A stretch of 64,000 nucleotides of DNA from Methylobacterium radiodurans (GCF_003173735.1 NZ_CP029551.1:1119001-1183000), one strand, 5' to 3'; positions 1 to 9,275 are shown, counted from the stretch's first letter. Notes: generated from the sequence alone by a model not told the origin. Translations and numbers: made by a program.

Positions 1-1361
1 GTCCGGCCGAGTTCGTGCTGCTTCTCCGCAAGATGCCGGAGTGAGTTCTCCGCGATGATGACGGCGCCGTCGACGATCAGTCCGAAGTCGAGGGCACCGA
101 GCGACATCAGGTTCGCCGAGATCTTCGCCTCAACCATGCCGGTCATGGTCATCAGCATGGCAATCGGAATGACCAATGCCGTGATGATGGCGGCTCGGAT
201 ATTGCCGAGGAGAAGAAAGAGGATGACGATGACGAGGGTCGCACCTTCCGCGAGGTTCCGGGCCACGGTCTTGATCGTGGCTTCGACCAGAATGGTGCGG
301 TTGAGAACGGTCTGCACCTCGATGCCCGGCGGCAACGATTTGCGGATCTCGTTCATCTTGGCGTCGACGCCTGCGGCCACGGTCCGGCTGTTTGCCCCGA
401 TCAGCATCAGGGCCGTGCCGATCACGGCCTCTTTGCCGTTCTCGCTTCCTGAGCCGGTACGAAGGTCGCGGCCGATGCGCACTTCGGCGATATCCTTGAT
501 CCGGACCGGCACACCACCGCGGGTGGTAACGACGACGTTGCCGATTTCCTCCATGTTCTCTAGACGGCCGGCGGCGCGGACGACGTAGCCCTCTCCGTTG
601 TCCTCCAGGTAGCGGGCGCCCTGGTTCGCGTTGTTCGCCTCCAGCGCGCGGGCAACATCGCCGAAGGAGAGATCGAGGGCGGTCAGTTTCGTCGGATCGG
701 GCTGGACGTGATACTGCTTCTCGTAGCCACCAATGCCGTCGACGCCAGCGACACCTGGAACGGTCTTGATCTGCAGACGGATGACCCAATCTTGGATCGT
801 CCGCAGGTAGGCCGTCCGCTCCAGTTCGGTTCGCAGCCGCTGACCCTCGGGAGTCAGGTAGCTGCCGTCGGACTGCCAGCCCGGCTTGCCGTCGACGACC
901 TTGGCATCCTTGTCGCGCTCGGCGTAGCGGATCGACCACATGTAGACTTCGCCGAGACCCGTCGAGATCGGCCCGATCTGAGGCTCGACCCCCGGGGGGA
1001 GCGAAGCCTTGGCTTGGATCAGGCGCTCGCCGACCTGTTGGCGCGCGAAGTAGATGTCCAGATTCTCATCGAAGACGGCCGTGACTTGGGAGAAGCCGTT
1101 ACGCGAGAGTGATCGAGTGTATTCAAGGCCCTTGATTCCTGCGAGCGCAGTCTCGACTGGATAAGTAATCTGCTTCTCCATGTCGAATGGAGAATAAGAG
1201 GGCGCAACTGTGTTGATCTGTACCTGATTATTCGTGATGTCCGGCACGGCGTCGATGGGCAGCTTGGTCAGTGAGAAGACGCCGAAACTGGCCGCCAGCA
1301 GCGACAGAAGCAGCACGAGCCAGCGCTGGTGGACGGAGAAGTCGAGAATGCGGCTGATCAT
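1..1361 (-). CDS. czcA: CzcA/CusA-type heavy-metal RND efflux pump, N-terminal part (runs off the window)
   Basis: Inner-membrane proton-driven pump of a tripartite metal exporter. The minus-strand frame stays open from an ATG at 1361 to the left edge, about 453 codons of a family usually just over 1000 residues. The start reads MISRILDFSVHQRWLVLLLS (first transmembrane helix), followed by the family-typical LPIDAVPDITNNQVQI and the YPVETALAGIKG porter segment. It lies 14 bases after the membrane fusion protein gene, with a GGGAGAG ribosome site just before the ATG, so the two form one operon. The exported metal (Co/Zn/Cd or Cu/Ag) cannot be decided from this part. Family assignment is firm. 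Confidence 0.93.
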   Translation of the reverse strand, partial: MISRILDFSVHQRWLVLLLSLLAASFGVFSLTKLPIDAVPDITNNQVQINTVAPSYSPFDMEKQITYPVETALAGIKGLEYTRSLSRNGFSQVTAVFDENLDIYFARQQVGERLIQAKASLPPGVEPQIGPISTGLGEVYMWSIRYAERDKDAKVVDGKPGWQSDGSYLTPEGQRLRTELERTAYLRTIQDWVIRLQIKTVPGVAGVDGIGGYEKQYHVQPDPTKLTALDLSFGDVARALEANNANQGARYLEDNGEGYVVRAAGRLENMEEIGNVVVTTRGGVPVRIKDIAEVRIGRDLRTGSGSENGKEAVIGTALMLIGANSRTVAAGVDAKMNEIRKSLPPGIEVQTVLNRTILVEATIKTVARNLAEGATLVIVILFLLLGNIRAAIITALVIPIAMLMTMTGMVEAKISANLMSLGALDFGLIVDGAVIIAENSLRHLAEKQHELGR

Positions 1362-1375
1362 GAGGACTCTCCCGG

Positions 1376-2764
1376 TCAGTCGCCGTGCTCGGCTTCGGCC
1401 TTGCCGAGCTCTGCCTTGAGGAGAAACGTGTTCGCGACCGCGATGGCCTCGCCGGGTTTGAGGCCGGTCGTCACCTCGAAGGCTTCGTCGTCCGAGCGGC
1501 CGGTCTCGACGTCGCGCTTCTCGAAGCCTTCCTGCGTGCGCACGAAGACGACGCGCTTGCCCTCGATCGTCTGAAGGGCGGCCTTGGGCACTCGTACCGG
1601 GACCTCGTCCATCGAAACCGCGACCTCGGCGGTGACGAAGGTTCCGGGGCGCCAAGCGAAATCGTTGTTCGGTAGGGCCACGACGACGCGGGCGGCACGG
1701 GTATCGGCGTTGAGGAGGGGGCTGACGAAGATCACCTTGCCGCGCGCACGACGATCTCCATCCCCGTCGCTCGGTGCGACGGTGACTTCCGCGCCTTCCT
1801 TGACCTTGGCGAGGTCTGAGGTCGGAACGGAAAGCTCGATCCAGACGGTGGAGAGGTCGGCGACCGTGTAGAGATCGGCCGGATCGCCTTCCTTGCCGAC
1901 AGCCGTACCGACATCGACCTTGCGCTCGACGATCCGACCTGAGAGCGGAGAACGCAGCTCGTACTGACGCAGGGTCGAGGCGTTCGCCGTCGCTTCGTCC
2001 TGCTTGGCCAGTTTGGCCACCTCCGCTGCGTTCAGTCCCAACGCCGAAAGCTTCTGCCGGGCAAGATCCTGCCGAAGCGCCGCCTCCGAATAGACGGCCT
2101 TGGCGTTGAGGAAGACGGATTCGGCCGAGATGCGCTTGTCCCAGAGTGCCTGCTGCCGGTCGAAATTGGTCTTCTCCAACTCGGCTTTGACCGAAGCGGT
2201 CAGGTACTCGCTCTTGGCGTCGGCGACTTCGCGGCTGTCGAGCACGGCTACGACCTCGCCTTTCTTCACGGAGTCGCCCAGACGCTTGCGCATCTCCGCC
2301 ACCGTGCCGACCACTCGAGCCGGCACACGCCCGATGCGGTCGGCGTCCGGTGTGATCGTGCCCGGTACGACGATGTGCCGGGCCAGGACTCCTCCCTCGA
2401 CCGCGGACACTTCGATCTCCTGATCCTTGATCTGCTTGTCGGTCAACTTGACGTGACCTTCCTCACCTTCGGCCTCGGAGTGTTGATGTTCTCCCTGGGA
2501 ACTATCTTGGGCGCCCTCAGCGCTTTTTCCGCGACCATCGCCGCTCGAACGGCCCACATCGCCCGCGGAAGGCTTCCTCGCAGGCTCACTGTCGGACGCG
2601 GCCGCGTAGGTAAGTGCGGACGATGGAACTCCTGCAGAAGTCAGGAGACCGCGGACGAAGCTCGACACGGTAGGGAGGGTGGCGCCCAGGAGGACGCCAG
2701 CAACCACGAGGGCTGCGGTCAGTAGGATGCGCATGGGTGTTGGCTCGAGCAGGGTCCGAAGCAC
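1376..2764 (-). CDS. czcB: RND efflux membrane fusion protein (HlyD/CzcB family)
   Basis: Periplasmic adaptor linking the CzcA-type pump to an outer-membrane channel. A hydrophobic N-terminal helix (LLTAALVVAGVLLGATL) is followed by a His/Glu-rich stretch (EHQHSEAEGEEGH) that may bind metal. Then come barrel-sandwich and coiled-coil parts (TPDADRIGRVPARVVGTV; LRSPLSGRIVERKVDVGTAV) and a beta-barrel (YTVADLSTVWIELSV). Length, about 460 residues, is normal. The longest frame begins with GTG at 2764; an ATG ten codons in, at 2734, starts directly with the hydrophobic helix and is equally possible. No outer-membrane CzcC gene is visible beside it. Function is clear, metal is not. Confidence 0.92.
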   Translation of the reverse strand: MLRTLLEPTPMRILLTAALVVAGVLLGATLPTVSSFVRGLLTSAGVPSSALTYAAASDSEPARKPSAGDVGRSSGDGRGKSAEGAQDSSQGEHQHSEAEGEEGHVKLTDKQIKDQEIEVSAVEGGVLARHIVVPGTITPDADRIGRVPARVVGTVAEMRKRLGDSVKKGEVVAVLDSREVADAKSEYLTASVKAELEKTNFDRQQALWDKRISAESVFLNAKAVYSEAALRQDLARQKLSALGLNAAEVAKLAKQDEATANASTLRQYELRSPLSGRIVERKVDVGTAVGKEGDPADLYTVADLSTVWIELSVPTSDLAKVKEGAEVTVAPSDGDGDRRARGKVIFVSPLLNADTRAARVVVALPNNDFAWRPGTFVTAEVAVSMDEVPVRVPKAALQTIEGKRVVFVRTQEGFEKRDVETGRSDDEAFEVTTGLKPGEAIAVANTFLLKAELGKAEAEHGD

Positions 2765-2864
2765 GCCGGGTCGTCGCGGTCGGACCCGTTACGTGACGTG
2801 AAGGAGGGCCCGGAGATGGATCCGGGATTGAGACGCCCACCTCGGCGGGCGTCGCTTCACGGCT

Positions 2865-3245
2865 TCACGCGCGAGGCGGTCTGGGCAGACGATTGGGAAA
2901 AATGGATGTCGCGGTTTCGGACATCCGCTCATAGCTCGGACGTGAAACTTCGGGCAGCGACGATAGCTCCGCCACGTCCAGGTTCGCGACAATGTGGCAG
3001 CCGCAATGGTTGTGACAGGTCAAGCCGGGATCGGAGATTTGGCCCCCCCCGGCAGTCGTGTCGGGAGCCGACACGAACCCGATGCCGACAGTGCTCCTGT
3101 CGCTGCGATGGTACGCGACGTCATCGGCGATGCCCGCGGCAGGGGCAGAAACGGCCAGTGCCAGAAGGAGCGCGAGTGCGCGGGCTGCCGTAGCCCACCA
3201 ACCCGTCACCGCCCCGAAGGCCTTATGGCGTCGCGCCGAAGTCAT
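2865..3245 (-). CDS. small exported Cys/His-motif protein at the head of the czc operon
   Basis: About 126 residues. The ATG at 3245 is preceded by an AAGGGACG ribosome site and opens a signal-anchor-like helix (ARALALLLALAVSAPAAG). The mature part carries a dense cluster TCHNHCGCH, suited to metal binding, and ends in a proline/arginine tail (NRLPRPPRA). It is 100 bases upstream of czcB on the same strand and so probably co-transcribed. I do not recognise a named family; proteins of this layout commonly sit at the head of czc-type operons. A role as periplasmic metal sensor or chaperone is inference. Confidence 0.7.
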   Translation of the reverse strand: MTSARRHKAFGAVTGWWATAARALALLLALAVSAPAAGIADDVAYHRSDRSTVGIGFVSAPDTTAGGGQISDPGLTCHNHCGCHIVANLDVAELSSLPEVSRPSYERMSETATSIFPNRLPRPPRA

Positions 3246-3448
3246 CACGTCCCTTATGTACGATTCTTCGTGGCGGCGACAAGCCGGCACGGGCGAGCGC
3301 CTCATAAATTATTGACGGAGAACTTGACGAAAATGCCGAGGAGCGGTTTCCGGCCGCAGGTCGGTGGCTGATGTCGGAACACGGATGCACCGCTCGCCCG
3401 GATCGAGAACCGAGGGGCGGCATCCGAGACTCGGGCAGCAAGGCATGT

Positions 3449-3476
3449 GCCCGTCCTGACTCTCGCCAGGACGGGC
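3449..3476 (+). terminator. strong hairpin, candidate terminator
   Basis: Perfect 10-bp stem GCCCGTCCTG / CAGGACGGGC with an 8-base loop, followed by TTAT on the plus strand. It sits between the His-rich gene at 3642 and the czc operon. The T run is short, so it may act in either direction or be a protein site. Confidence 0.45.
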
Positions 3477-3641
3477 TTATCACGGTGTGGTTGAGGGGCT
3501 GGATTGCACCGTGAACGATGTCGGGCGCCTACGGAGGCACCCCGGGAACTTGGCCGCGCAGGCAGTCGACACGCGGAGGGCGCCGGGCAGCGAACGCTTC
3601 CGGCTCCGCCGTCCCGGACAGCCGGGCTTATCGTCCGGAAG

Positions 3642-3896
3642 TCACTTCCTGCCGACGTTGTGTCCGTGCGCGTGGCCATCTTTTTCGGAATGTACCGGCG
3701 TGCCGTCGGGGCGCTTCTCCTGAGCTTCGCGGACACGCGGATCGTCGCTGTGTGTCGGTCCTCCCGACACGCCGCCCGTATTCGGGACTGCACGCTCGGG
3801 GTTCGAAGCGTTGCCATGCCCGTCGACGGCGAGGACAGGGGTCACCGCTCCCGTCAGCATTCCGAACGTGATCAAGGCGGCGAACAGGCGCTTCAT
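3642..3896 (-). CDS. small secreted His-rich protein, copy 1
   Basis: 84 residues. The signal peptide (MKRLFAALITFGMLTGAV, cleavage near VLA-VD) is followed by a short mature part with DGHGNASNPE, VPNTGGVSGGPTHSDDPR and a His-rich tail DGHAHGHN. It is clearly paralogous to the protein at 7609-7854, which shares DGHGNA, VPNTG, SGG-TH-DDPR, REA and DGHAHGH. The spaced His and Asp residues suggest a periplasmic metal buffer, in keeping with the czc genes nearby. No catalytic motif is seen and the family is not one I can name. Confidence 0.75.
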   Translation of the reverse strand: MKRLFAALITFGMLTGAVTPVLAVDGHGNASNPERAVPNTGGVSGGPTHSDDPRVREAQEKRPDGTPVHSEKDGHAHGHNVGRK

Positions 3897-4073
3897 AAGC
3901 TGAGCTCCGGATTCCAGACGGCGGCTGCCGCACGGACACCCAGATAGCGAAGCCGTTTGTCTGCAGGTTGCCTCGTCCGTGACAAAGTGTGTCGGCGCCT
4001 TACGCGATATGGTTAAGTTTGACTAACCTGCGGCTGCCGGACCTCGACGCCGGCATCGCGGAGGCCGACGGCA

Positions 4074-4478
4074 ATGGCAAGGGAAGTGTCCGGGGGCGAC
4101 CTGGCGGCGGCGGCGCTCCGGATCCATCAGGGAAGGATACGCTTGTCGGTCGAGAATCTCGCGAACGCGCAATCTTCGGCGTCCACGCCCGGCGGCGAAC
4201 CCTATCGGCGCAAGATTGCGGTCTTCGAGCCGATCACGGGCGAAACCGACGAGCCGCCGGCAGTTCGGGTCGTGCGGGACCGGACCGCCTTTCCGACGAT
4301 TCAGAGTCCTGGCCATCCCGCCGCCGATGCGCAAGGCAACCTCATGCTTCCCAACGTCCGACCTGCCACGGAGATGGGCGAGCTGCGCTCCGCCATGCGT
4401 GCCTACGAGGCGAACCTACGCACCATCGCGACGCTGGACGATGTGAAGGGAAAGACGATCGACCTGCTGAAGAGTTGA
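4074..4478 (+). CDS. orphan FlgC-like flagellar rod protein
   Basis: 134 residues, about the length of FlgC (proximal rod protein of the flagellar basal body). The N-terminal helix carries the rod/hook signature (SVENLANAQSSASTPGGEPY, then RRK), the middle has PGHPAADAQGN typical of FlgC, and the C-terminal helix ends in MRAYEANLRTI. No other flagellar gene lies in the window, so this is a stray paralogue. The N-terminus lacks the usual SLMIAASGLRAQ segment and several core positions differ, so incorporation into the rod is doubtful. Family assignment is good; function is inferred. Confidence 0.72.
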   Translation: MAREVSGGDLAAAALRIHQGRIRLSVENLANAQSSASTPGGEPYRRKIAVFEPITGETDEPPAVRVVRDRTAFPTIQSPGHPAADAQGNLMLPNVRPATEMGELRSAMRAYEANLRTIATLDDVKGKTIDLLKS

Positions 4479-5179
4479 CCGACGTCGCCGACCCGCATCC
4501 TCGACCGCTCACGTTTTTCCCGCAGCCGGACCGAGAGGACGACGAACCCGCTCAGCACTGCGGTGTCCCGGGCCTCGGGAGCACCTGCGGTCCCTTCGAG
4601 GGCTGAACCCGTGGTCGGCCCCTCGCCTTGGCGGGGATCCGCGGCTTCGCGGCGGTGAGGTAGGATCATCCCCGCGACTTCGGAAGATGTTGCCTTGCAA
4701 CCCAGCGATCGCCTGGGTCGTTACCCGGTCCGCCCTAACCGGAAATAGGAAACACATCTTGTCGAATTCCATCGCGATTCGTCTCGCCGCGATTCTCGGC
4801 CTGTTCGGCTACATGGCTGAGCCCGCCTCCGCACAGAATCCGGATCTGACGACCAACCCCGAGAACACAGGCCGCGCTGCGACCGCGACACGGGCTGCCG
4901 AGACCGACAGCGACCTGCGGGAGTATCAGGTCGCCAAATCCGCGAGGATCAGCCTCGCCCAGGCGATCGCGACCGCGGAATCCGGCGGCGGTCGGGAGGG
5001 CGGACGCGCCATAGATGCCGACTTCGGGAAGGCCGGCGGCGGGAACCCCTCGCACTATGCCATCAAGGTTGTCTATCCGGATGGCAAGCTGATCGAATAC
5101 GCCATCGACGCCGACTCAGGCAAACCGTACAGAGCCGAAGATCGACCCGTCGAGCGCTACTTCACGCGTTTGAAGGCTA

Positions 5180-6236
5180 GAGCGGTGTCCGATCGGTTTG
5201 AATCGTCTGGGGTTTTGGCGCGGACCGAGATGTGATTCGATGTGCGGTTTTCCGATGGGAGAGCCGAATGCCCTCAGCCCTATCCGCCGATCTTCGCGAG
5301 CGGGTCGTCACCACAATCGAGAGCGGGGCCTCGCGCCGGGAGGCGGCGCGGCGCTTCGCGGTCAGCCCAGCCACCGCGGTGCGCTGGCACGAAGCCTTCG
5401 TGCGGGAGGGCCGCACGCACGCCAAGCCGATGGGTGGTGACCAGCGCTCACATGCGGTTGAGGCCCGGGCTGACTTGATCCGACAGATCGACGAGGCACA
5501 GCCCGGCTTGTTCCTGCGCGAGTTGCGCATCCAACTGGCCGAGCGCGGCTTGCGAATTGGGGTGAGTAGCCTGTCCCGCTTCTTCAAGCGACACGGCATC
5601 ACGCGCAAAAAAACACGGGTCATGCGGCGGAGCAGGATCGGGAAGACGTGAAGGCGGCCCGCCTGTCCTGGTTCGACGGCCAGCTCGATCTCGATCCGGA
5701 TCGGCTCGTGTTCATCGACGAGACCGCCACGACCACGAAGATGATCCGGCGCTATGGGCGTGCACCACGCGGCGAGCGCTGCCGAGTGGCCGTGCCGTTC
5801 GGGCATTGGAAAACCATCACCGTCACGGCTGCCCTGCGCGCCAGCGGCCTGACGGCCACCGCGCTCTGCGACGGGCCGATGACCGGGGCCCGCTTCCGCG
5901 CCTATGTCGAAGAGACCCTGGCGCCGGCTCTAAGGCGGGGCGACACGGTCGTGCTCGACAACCTGCCGGCCCACAAGGTCAGCGGTATCCGCGAGCGGAT
6001 CGCGGCGGCGGGTGCGCGGCTGCTCTACCTGCCGGCCTACTCGCCCGACTTCAACCCGATCGAACTCGCCTTCGCCAAGCTCAAGGCCATCCTGCGCACC
6101 GAGGCTGCTCGATCGGTCACGGACCTCTGGGGCGCCATCAAGCGTGCCTTCAGACGCTTCACGCCAAGTGAGTGCCGCAACTATTTGGCAGCCGCAGGCT
6201 ACGATGCATATGACCCAACCTGATCGGATCCCGCTC
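5180..6236 (+). mobile_element. IS630-family insertion sequence, complete
   Basis: About 1.06 kb between two copies of the target TA inside CTAG (5177-5180 and 6236-6239), as expected for the IS630/Tc1 superfamily. The termini are imperfect inverted repeats: left AGAGCGGTGTCCGATCGGTT, right (reverse strand) AGAGCGGGATCCGATCAGGT. It carries a two-frame transposase. All parts look intact and the target gene can be rebuilt exactly, so the insertion is probably recent. Confidence 0.9.
5232..6223 (+). CDS. IS630 transposase, two frames joined by a -1 frameshift
   Basis: The first frame, 5232-5651, holds the helix-turn-helix half (ERVVTTIESGASRREAARRF, SPATAVRWHEAF) and the second, 5648-6223, the DDE half. 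A run of seven A at 5607-5613 lies in phase for slippage: after a -1 shift the protein reads NTGHAAEQDREDVKAARLSW, the normal IS630 continuation, while unshifted ribosomes stop at 5651. Catalytic residues are present: D in FIDETATT, D in VLDNLPAHK, E in DFNPIELAFAKLK. Expression by programmed frameshifting is inferred from the slippery run and preserved frames. Confidence 0.88.
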
Positions 6237-6432
6237 TAGCGACTTCCGGAACTCCAAGACGTCGCTCAAGGATGCCATCGCACTCGCCGAGCGGATGGCG
6301 AAAGGCGGCAAGGCCTATGAAGCCGAGGTCGGGCGCGAGGGCGACGCGGTCGAGTACAAGATCAAGGTCGCACTCCTGGATCGAGAGCAGGTGATCGAGA
6401 TCGGTGCGGACGGAACGGCGAAGGGCCCCTGA

Positions 6433-7608
6433 TCCGCCGCATTTTCGCCGACTCGGAAGGGAAGGCATCCGCGTCCATCTTCTTCCGCGGACGGCGTCTC
6501 GTACCATCGACCTCGTGGGGGGCGGCATTGTTAGCCGTCCTCCATGCCGGCCCGGCTCACGACACGGTGCCGACCCCGTCGCGCTGCGTGGAGGGCCGGG
6601 AAGCGCAGGTCGGGTTGAGTGACCTCCGACGCGGTCGATGACTCCGGTCTGGTACGGCATGCCGTTCAGCACGCGCCTGGCCTTCATTGCGGTCGCGCGC
6701 CACTCCGTCGCCATGCTCGTCGCCGATGGAGGAAGCGCTGTGACCGGGCCCTTCCGGAGAGATCCGGAGGTCGCCGCCGAAGGTCAGGCGGCCCGTCTCC
6801 TGCTCCGCCGAGCCGACCTCCTCCCGGGCGGCCCAGCACGATGGGAGGGCAATTGCTACCAGGGAAGTTTCAGTCGTCGTGCATATACGCTTGGCGCGGC
6901 CTCATGCAGGTAGACGCACATCCGGTGGATCTGTTGCATTGCTGCTTGATGCGACCAGCAGCCCGCAGGCGTCCCACGGTCCATTTCGAAGCGCTCGGAG
7001 GCTTTGATTGCGAGCTCGACGGCTCGGCGCGCGTCCGGGCCGAGTTCCGTCCATAGATTGATCGTTCCACCGACGCACCGTGCGGTGACCGCGAGGTCAG
7101 GGTGCGCCGAGTTTGGCGAAGCACCCAATCCCTGGCACCACAGGTCGACCAACCCCCCCAGGGAGGCCGGCACCGATTTTCCGAAGCGAAATGGTCTGTG
7201 GCGCATGTTGCTGCCCGGCCGTCGATCGACCGGTTTCGATCCAGATCGGAAGATCATCCTCGATATTCGTTCCGCCGAACTTCAACGGTACGGGACGTCG
7301 CGACGTGCTGGAGCGCGATATCCCCAGCTCGGTCGTTGCGGCGGCCGAACGGATCGACGCCTCGGCGTGACCCGTTCGGCCGTCCGCATCCGCAGTTGCG
7401 GCAGGCTCACCCGTACGCGGATCGCCCGCCCCGGCCGTTGCCGGGCTGGGCTCGCCTCGGGCCGCGGAGTGCGCTCCGCGTCGTGTCCGGAACCGGCAGA
7501 GACATGTCGCGGGCCCGTTCGACGTATGTCGAACCGTCCAGGGGTCGCCGAGGAAGGCCAAGGCCGGATGTTCGGATCCTTCCGAAGTCCGACGCGGAAG
7601 TTGTTCGC
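6433..7608. other. gene-poor stretch
   Basis: About 1.2 kb between the PepSY remnant and the second His-rich protein gene. Open frames here overlap one another on both strands and lack signal peptides, known motifs or good ribosome sites. The least unlikely one is listed separately at 6856-7257. Confidence 0.5.
6856..7257 (-). CDS. doubtful hypothetical protein
   Basis: 133 codons on the minus strand. The middle to C-terminal part reads like a helical protein (LWTELGPDARRAVELAIKAS, QAAMQQIHRMCVYLHEAAP), but the N-terminus is basic and atypical. No domain is recognised. It is listed only because it is the best frame in an otherwise empty kilobase. Confidence 0.3.
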   Translation of the reverse strand: MIFRSGSKPVDRRPGSNMRHRPFRFGKSVPASLGGLVDLWCQGLGASPNSAHPDLAVTARCVGGTINLWTELGPDARRAVELAIKASERFEMDRGTPAGCWSHQAAMQQIHRMCVYLHEAAPSVYARRLKLPW

Positions 7609-7854
7609 TCAGTGGCTGTGCCCGTGCGCGTGCCCGTCGCCGGGGTAATGCAGCGGCCCGCCGTCGGCAGTCCTCTCCCTTGCTTCGCGGAACCGCGGAT
7701 CGTCGCGGTGGGTCGTGCCGCCTGAAATGCTCCCGGTATTCGGCACGCTCAGTTCGGGCCTTTCGGCGTTGCCGTGCCCGTCGATGGCCAGGGCCGGGAT
7801 GGCGGCCCCGAATACTATACAGGCAGCGATCGCTGCAGCGCGTGTGCGGTTCAT
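7609..7854 (-). CDS. small secreted His-rich protein, copy 2
   Basis: 81 residues from ATG 7854, chosen because GGAGACG lies just upstream. The signal peptide (MNRTRAAAIAACIVFGAAIP, cleavage near ALA-ID) is followed by DGHGNAERPELSVPNTG, SISGGTTHRDDPRFREA and a tail GDGHAHGHSH. It is paralogous to 3642-3896; the order of blocks is the same and the core repeats nearly word for word. It lies just downstream of the histidine kinase on the same strand, which suggests shared control. Periplasmic metal binding is inferred from the His/Asp content. Confidence 0.75.
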   Translation of the reverse strand: MNRTRAAAIAACIVFGAAIPALAIDGHGNAERPELSVPNTGSISGGTTHRDDPRFREARERTADGGPLHYPGDGHAHGHSH

Positions 7855-7937
7855 CGTTCGTCTCCAATTTGCTGGCGGCACCGGCCGCAGCGAGGATCAA
7901 GATAGCGTGGCCAGTTGGCGTGCGATTGCCGGGCACA

Positions 7938-9275
7938 TTACGAAGTGTGTCGGGCGGCCTGCACCATTGGCAGACGGACCTCGGCCCGCAGGCCGCCTTC
8001 CGGTCTGTTCGCCAGAACGAGCGAGCCGTTCTCGGCGTCGATCGCACGCTTGGCGATGGTCAGGCCGAGGCCAGTCCCGCCCGTGTTCCGGTTTCGCGAG
8101 CCTTCCAGACGGCTGAAGGGTTCGAGCGCCCGCGGCACGTCCTCGGGCTGGATGCCCGGTCCTTGGTCGTCGATCCGCACCACCAGCGAATTCCCATCGG
8201 CAATCAGCCCAATTCCGACCCGCGTCCCGTAGCGCACCCCGTTGTCGACGAGGTTCTCCAGCGCACGCCGGAACGTCACCGGGCGGACGTTGGCGAGCGC
8301 ACGGCCGGGCCCCCGGTATTCGACGTCCCGGCCAGCGTCCTGATGGGCGTCGGCGATGCCCATCAGGACGCTGGCCACGTTGACGATCTGCCTCGCCTCC
8401 GGATCGGCGTCGCCGCGCAGATAGGCGAGCGTCGCGTCGATCATCGTCTGCATCTCGTCGAGGTCGGCCGCCATCGCGCGGCGTTCACCCTCGTCCACCA
8501 CGCGGTCGAGGCGCAGTCGGAGCCGGGCGATGGGCGTCCGCAGGTCGTGAGACACGGCTGCGAGCGCCTGCGTCCGTTCTCCGACCAGACGATGGATGCG
8601 TTCCTGCATGGCATTGAGCGCCCGGCCGATCCCGCGCGTCTCGTCCGGACCGATCTCCGGGACCCGCACGGTCGAGCCGTGTCCGATCCGTCCGGTCGTA
8701 CGGGTCAGCTCGCGCAGGGGACCCGCGATCCGGTGCATCAGGACGACGGCCGCCACGCCCACCAGAACGGCCATCGCGGTGGCCAACGATGCCCATGGGG
8801 TTCCGAGCACCGAGCTGGGCGCATGCGCCGAACGGAAGGTAAGGGAGCTCGCATCGGGCAAAGGAACGGTTCCCCGGAGGTCCTGCTGGTGGAAGGACTC
8901 GTCCGGCGCATCGAGGTTCAGGACGAGTCCCGGACCGAGAACCGGTTCCAGGGCGAGGATCTGGTCGCGCAGGTCCCGAAGGGCCGGGTGTGTGCCGCTG
9001 CCGGTCGGAGTGCTGCGGTCCCAGCCGACCTCGAAATGGCTTGAGGACAAGGCCTTCGCTTCGGTGTCGCGCGCTTCTTCCGGGCGCCGCAGGACGGCCT
9101 CCCGTACGAGGACGAGCTGTCGTGCGACCTCGCTGGCGAGGGCTTCATCGGCGGCGGCCGCCGCCGATTGCCGATAGAGCATGAGGGCCCCGCCGTGGAC
9201 GGCAAGGACGGCCAGCAGCAGGACGGCGACGGTGCGCCCTTCCAGACTGCGGGCGAGCCTGAGCAGGTCCTTCAC
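7938..9275 (-). CDS. membrane sensor histidine kinase (EnvZ/CusS-like layout)
   Basis: 445 residues. A first helix (TVAVLLLAVLAVHGGALMLY), a periplasmic sensor of about 130 residues, a second helix (ASLATAMAVLVGVAAVVLM), a HAMP linker, an H-box AAVSHDLRTPIARLRLR near residue 243, and an ATPase domain with ENLVDNGVRYG, DDQGPGI and NTGGTGLGLTIAKRAID. It phosphorylates the response regulator encoded just upstream, whose stop overlaps its start by four bases. The signal is unknown; the setting among metal efflux, His-rich and PepSY genes points to metal or envelope stress. Confidence 0.92.
   Translation of the reverse strand: MKDLLRLARSLEGRTVAVLLLAVLAVHGGALMLYRQSAAAAADEALASEVARQLVLVREAVLRRPEEARDTEAKALSSSHFEVGWDRSTPTGSGTHPALRDLRDQILALEPVLGPGLVLNLDAPDESFHQQDLRGTVPLPDASSLTFRSAHAPSSVLGTPWASLATAMAVLVGVAAVVLMHRIAGPLRELTRTTGRIGHGSTVRVPEIGPDETRGIGRALNAMQERIHRLVGERTQALAAVSHDLRTPIARLRLRLDRVVDEGERRAMAADLDEMQTMIDATLAYLRGDADPEARQIVNVASVLMGIADAHQDAGRDVEYRGPGRALANVRPVTFRRALENLVDNGVRYGTRVGIGLIADGNSLVVRIDDQGPGIQPEDVPRALEPFSRLEGSRNRNTGGTGLGLTIAKRAIDAENGSLVLANRPEGGLRAEVRLPMVQAARHTS

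Larger units (their letters stand above)
4759..6432 (+). pseudogene. two-domain PepSY protein gene, interrupted by IS630
   Basis: The reading frame starts at TTG 4759 after an AGGAAA ribosome site, gives a signal peptide ending EPASA-QN, then a first PepSY domain (ISLAQAIATAESGGG to KLIEYAIDADSGKPY). It is broken at CTAG 5177-5180 by the insertion. Joining the flanks at one copy of CTAG restores the frame: TRLKA continues as SDFRNSKTSLKDAIALAERM, then a second PepSY domain (EAEVGREGDAVEYKIKVALL, VIEIGADGTAKGP) and a stop at 6430-6432. The intact gene encoded roughly 200 residues with two PepSY domains, usually periplasmic inhibitors or metal/peptidase modulators. The frame now runs into the element and ends at 5235 with a foreign tail. 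Confidence 0.85.
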
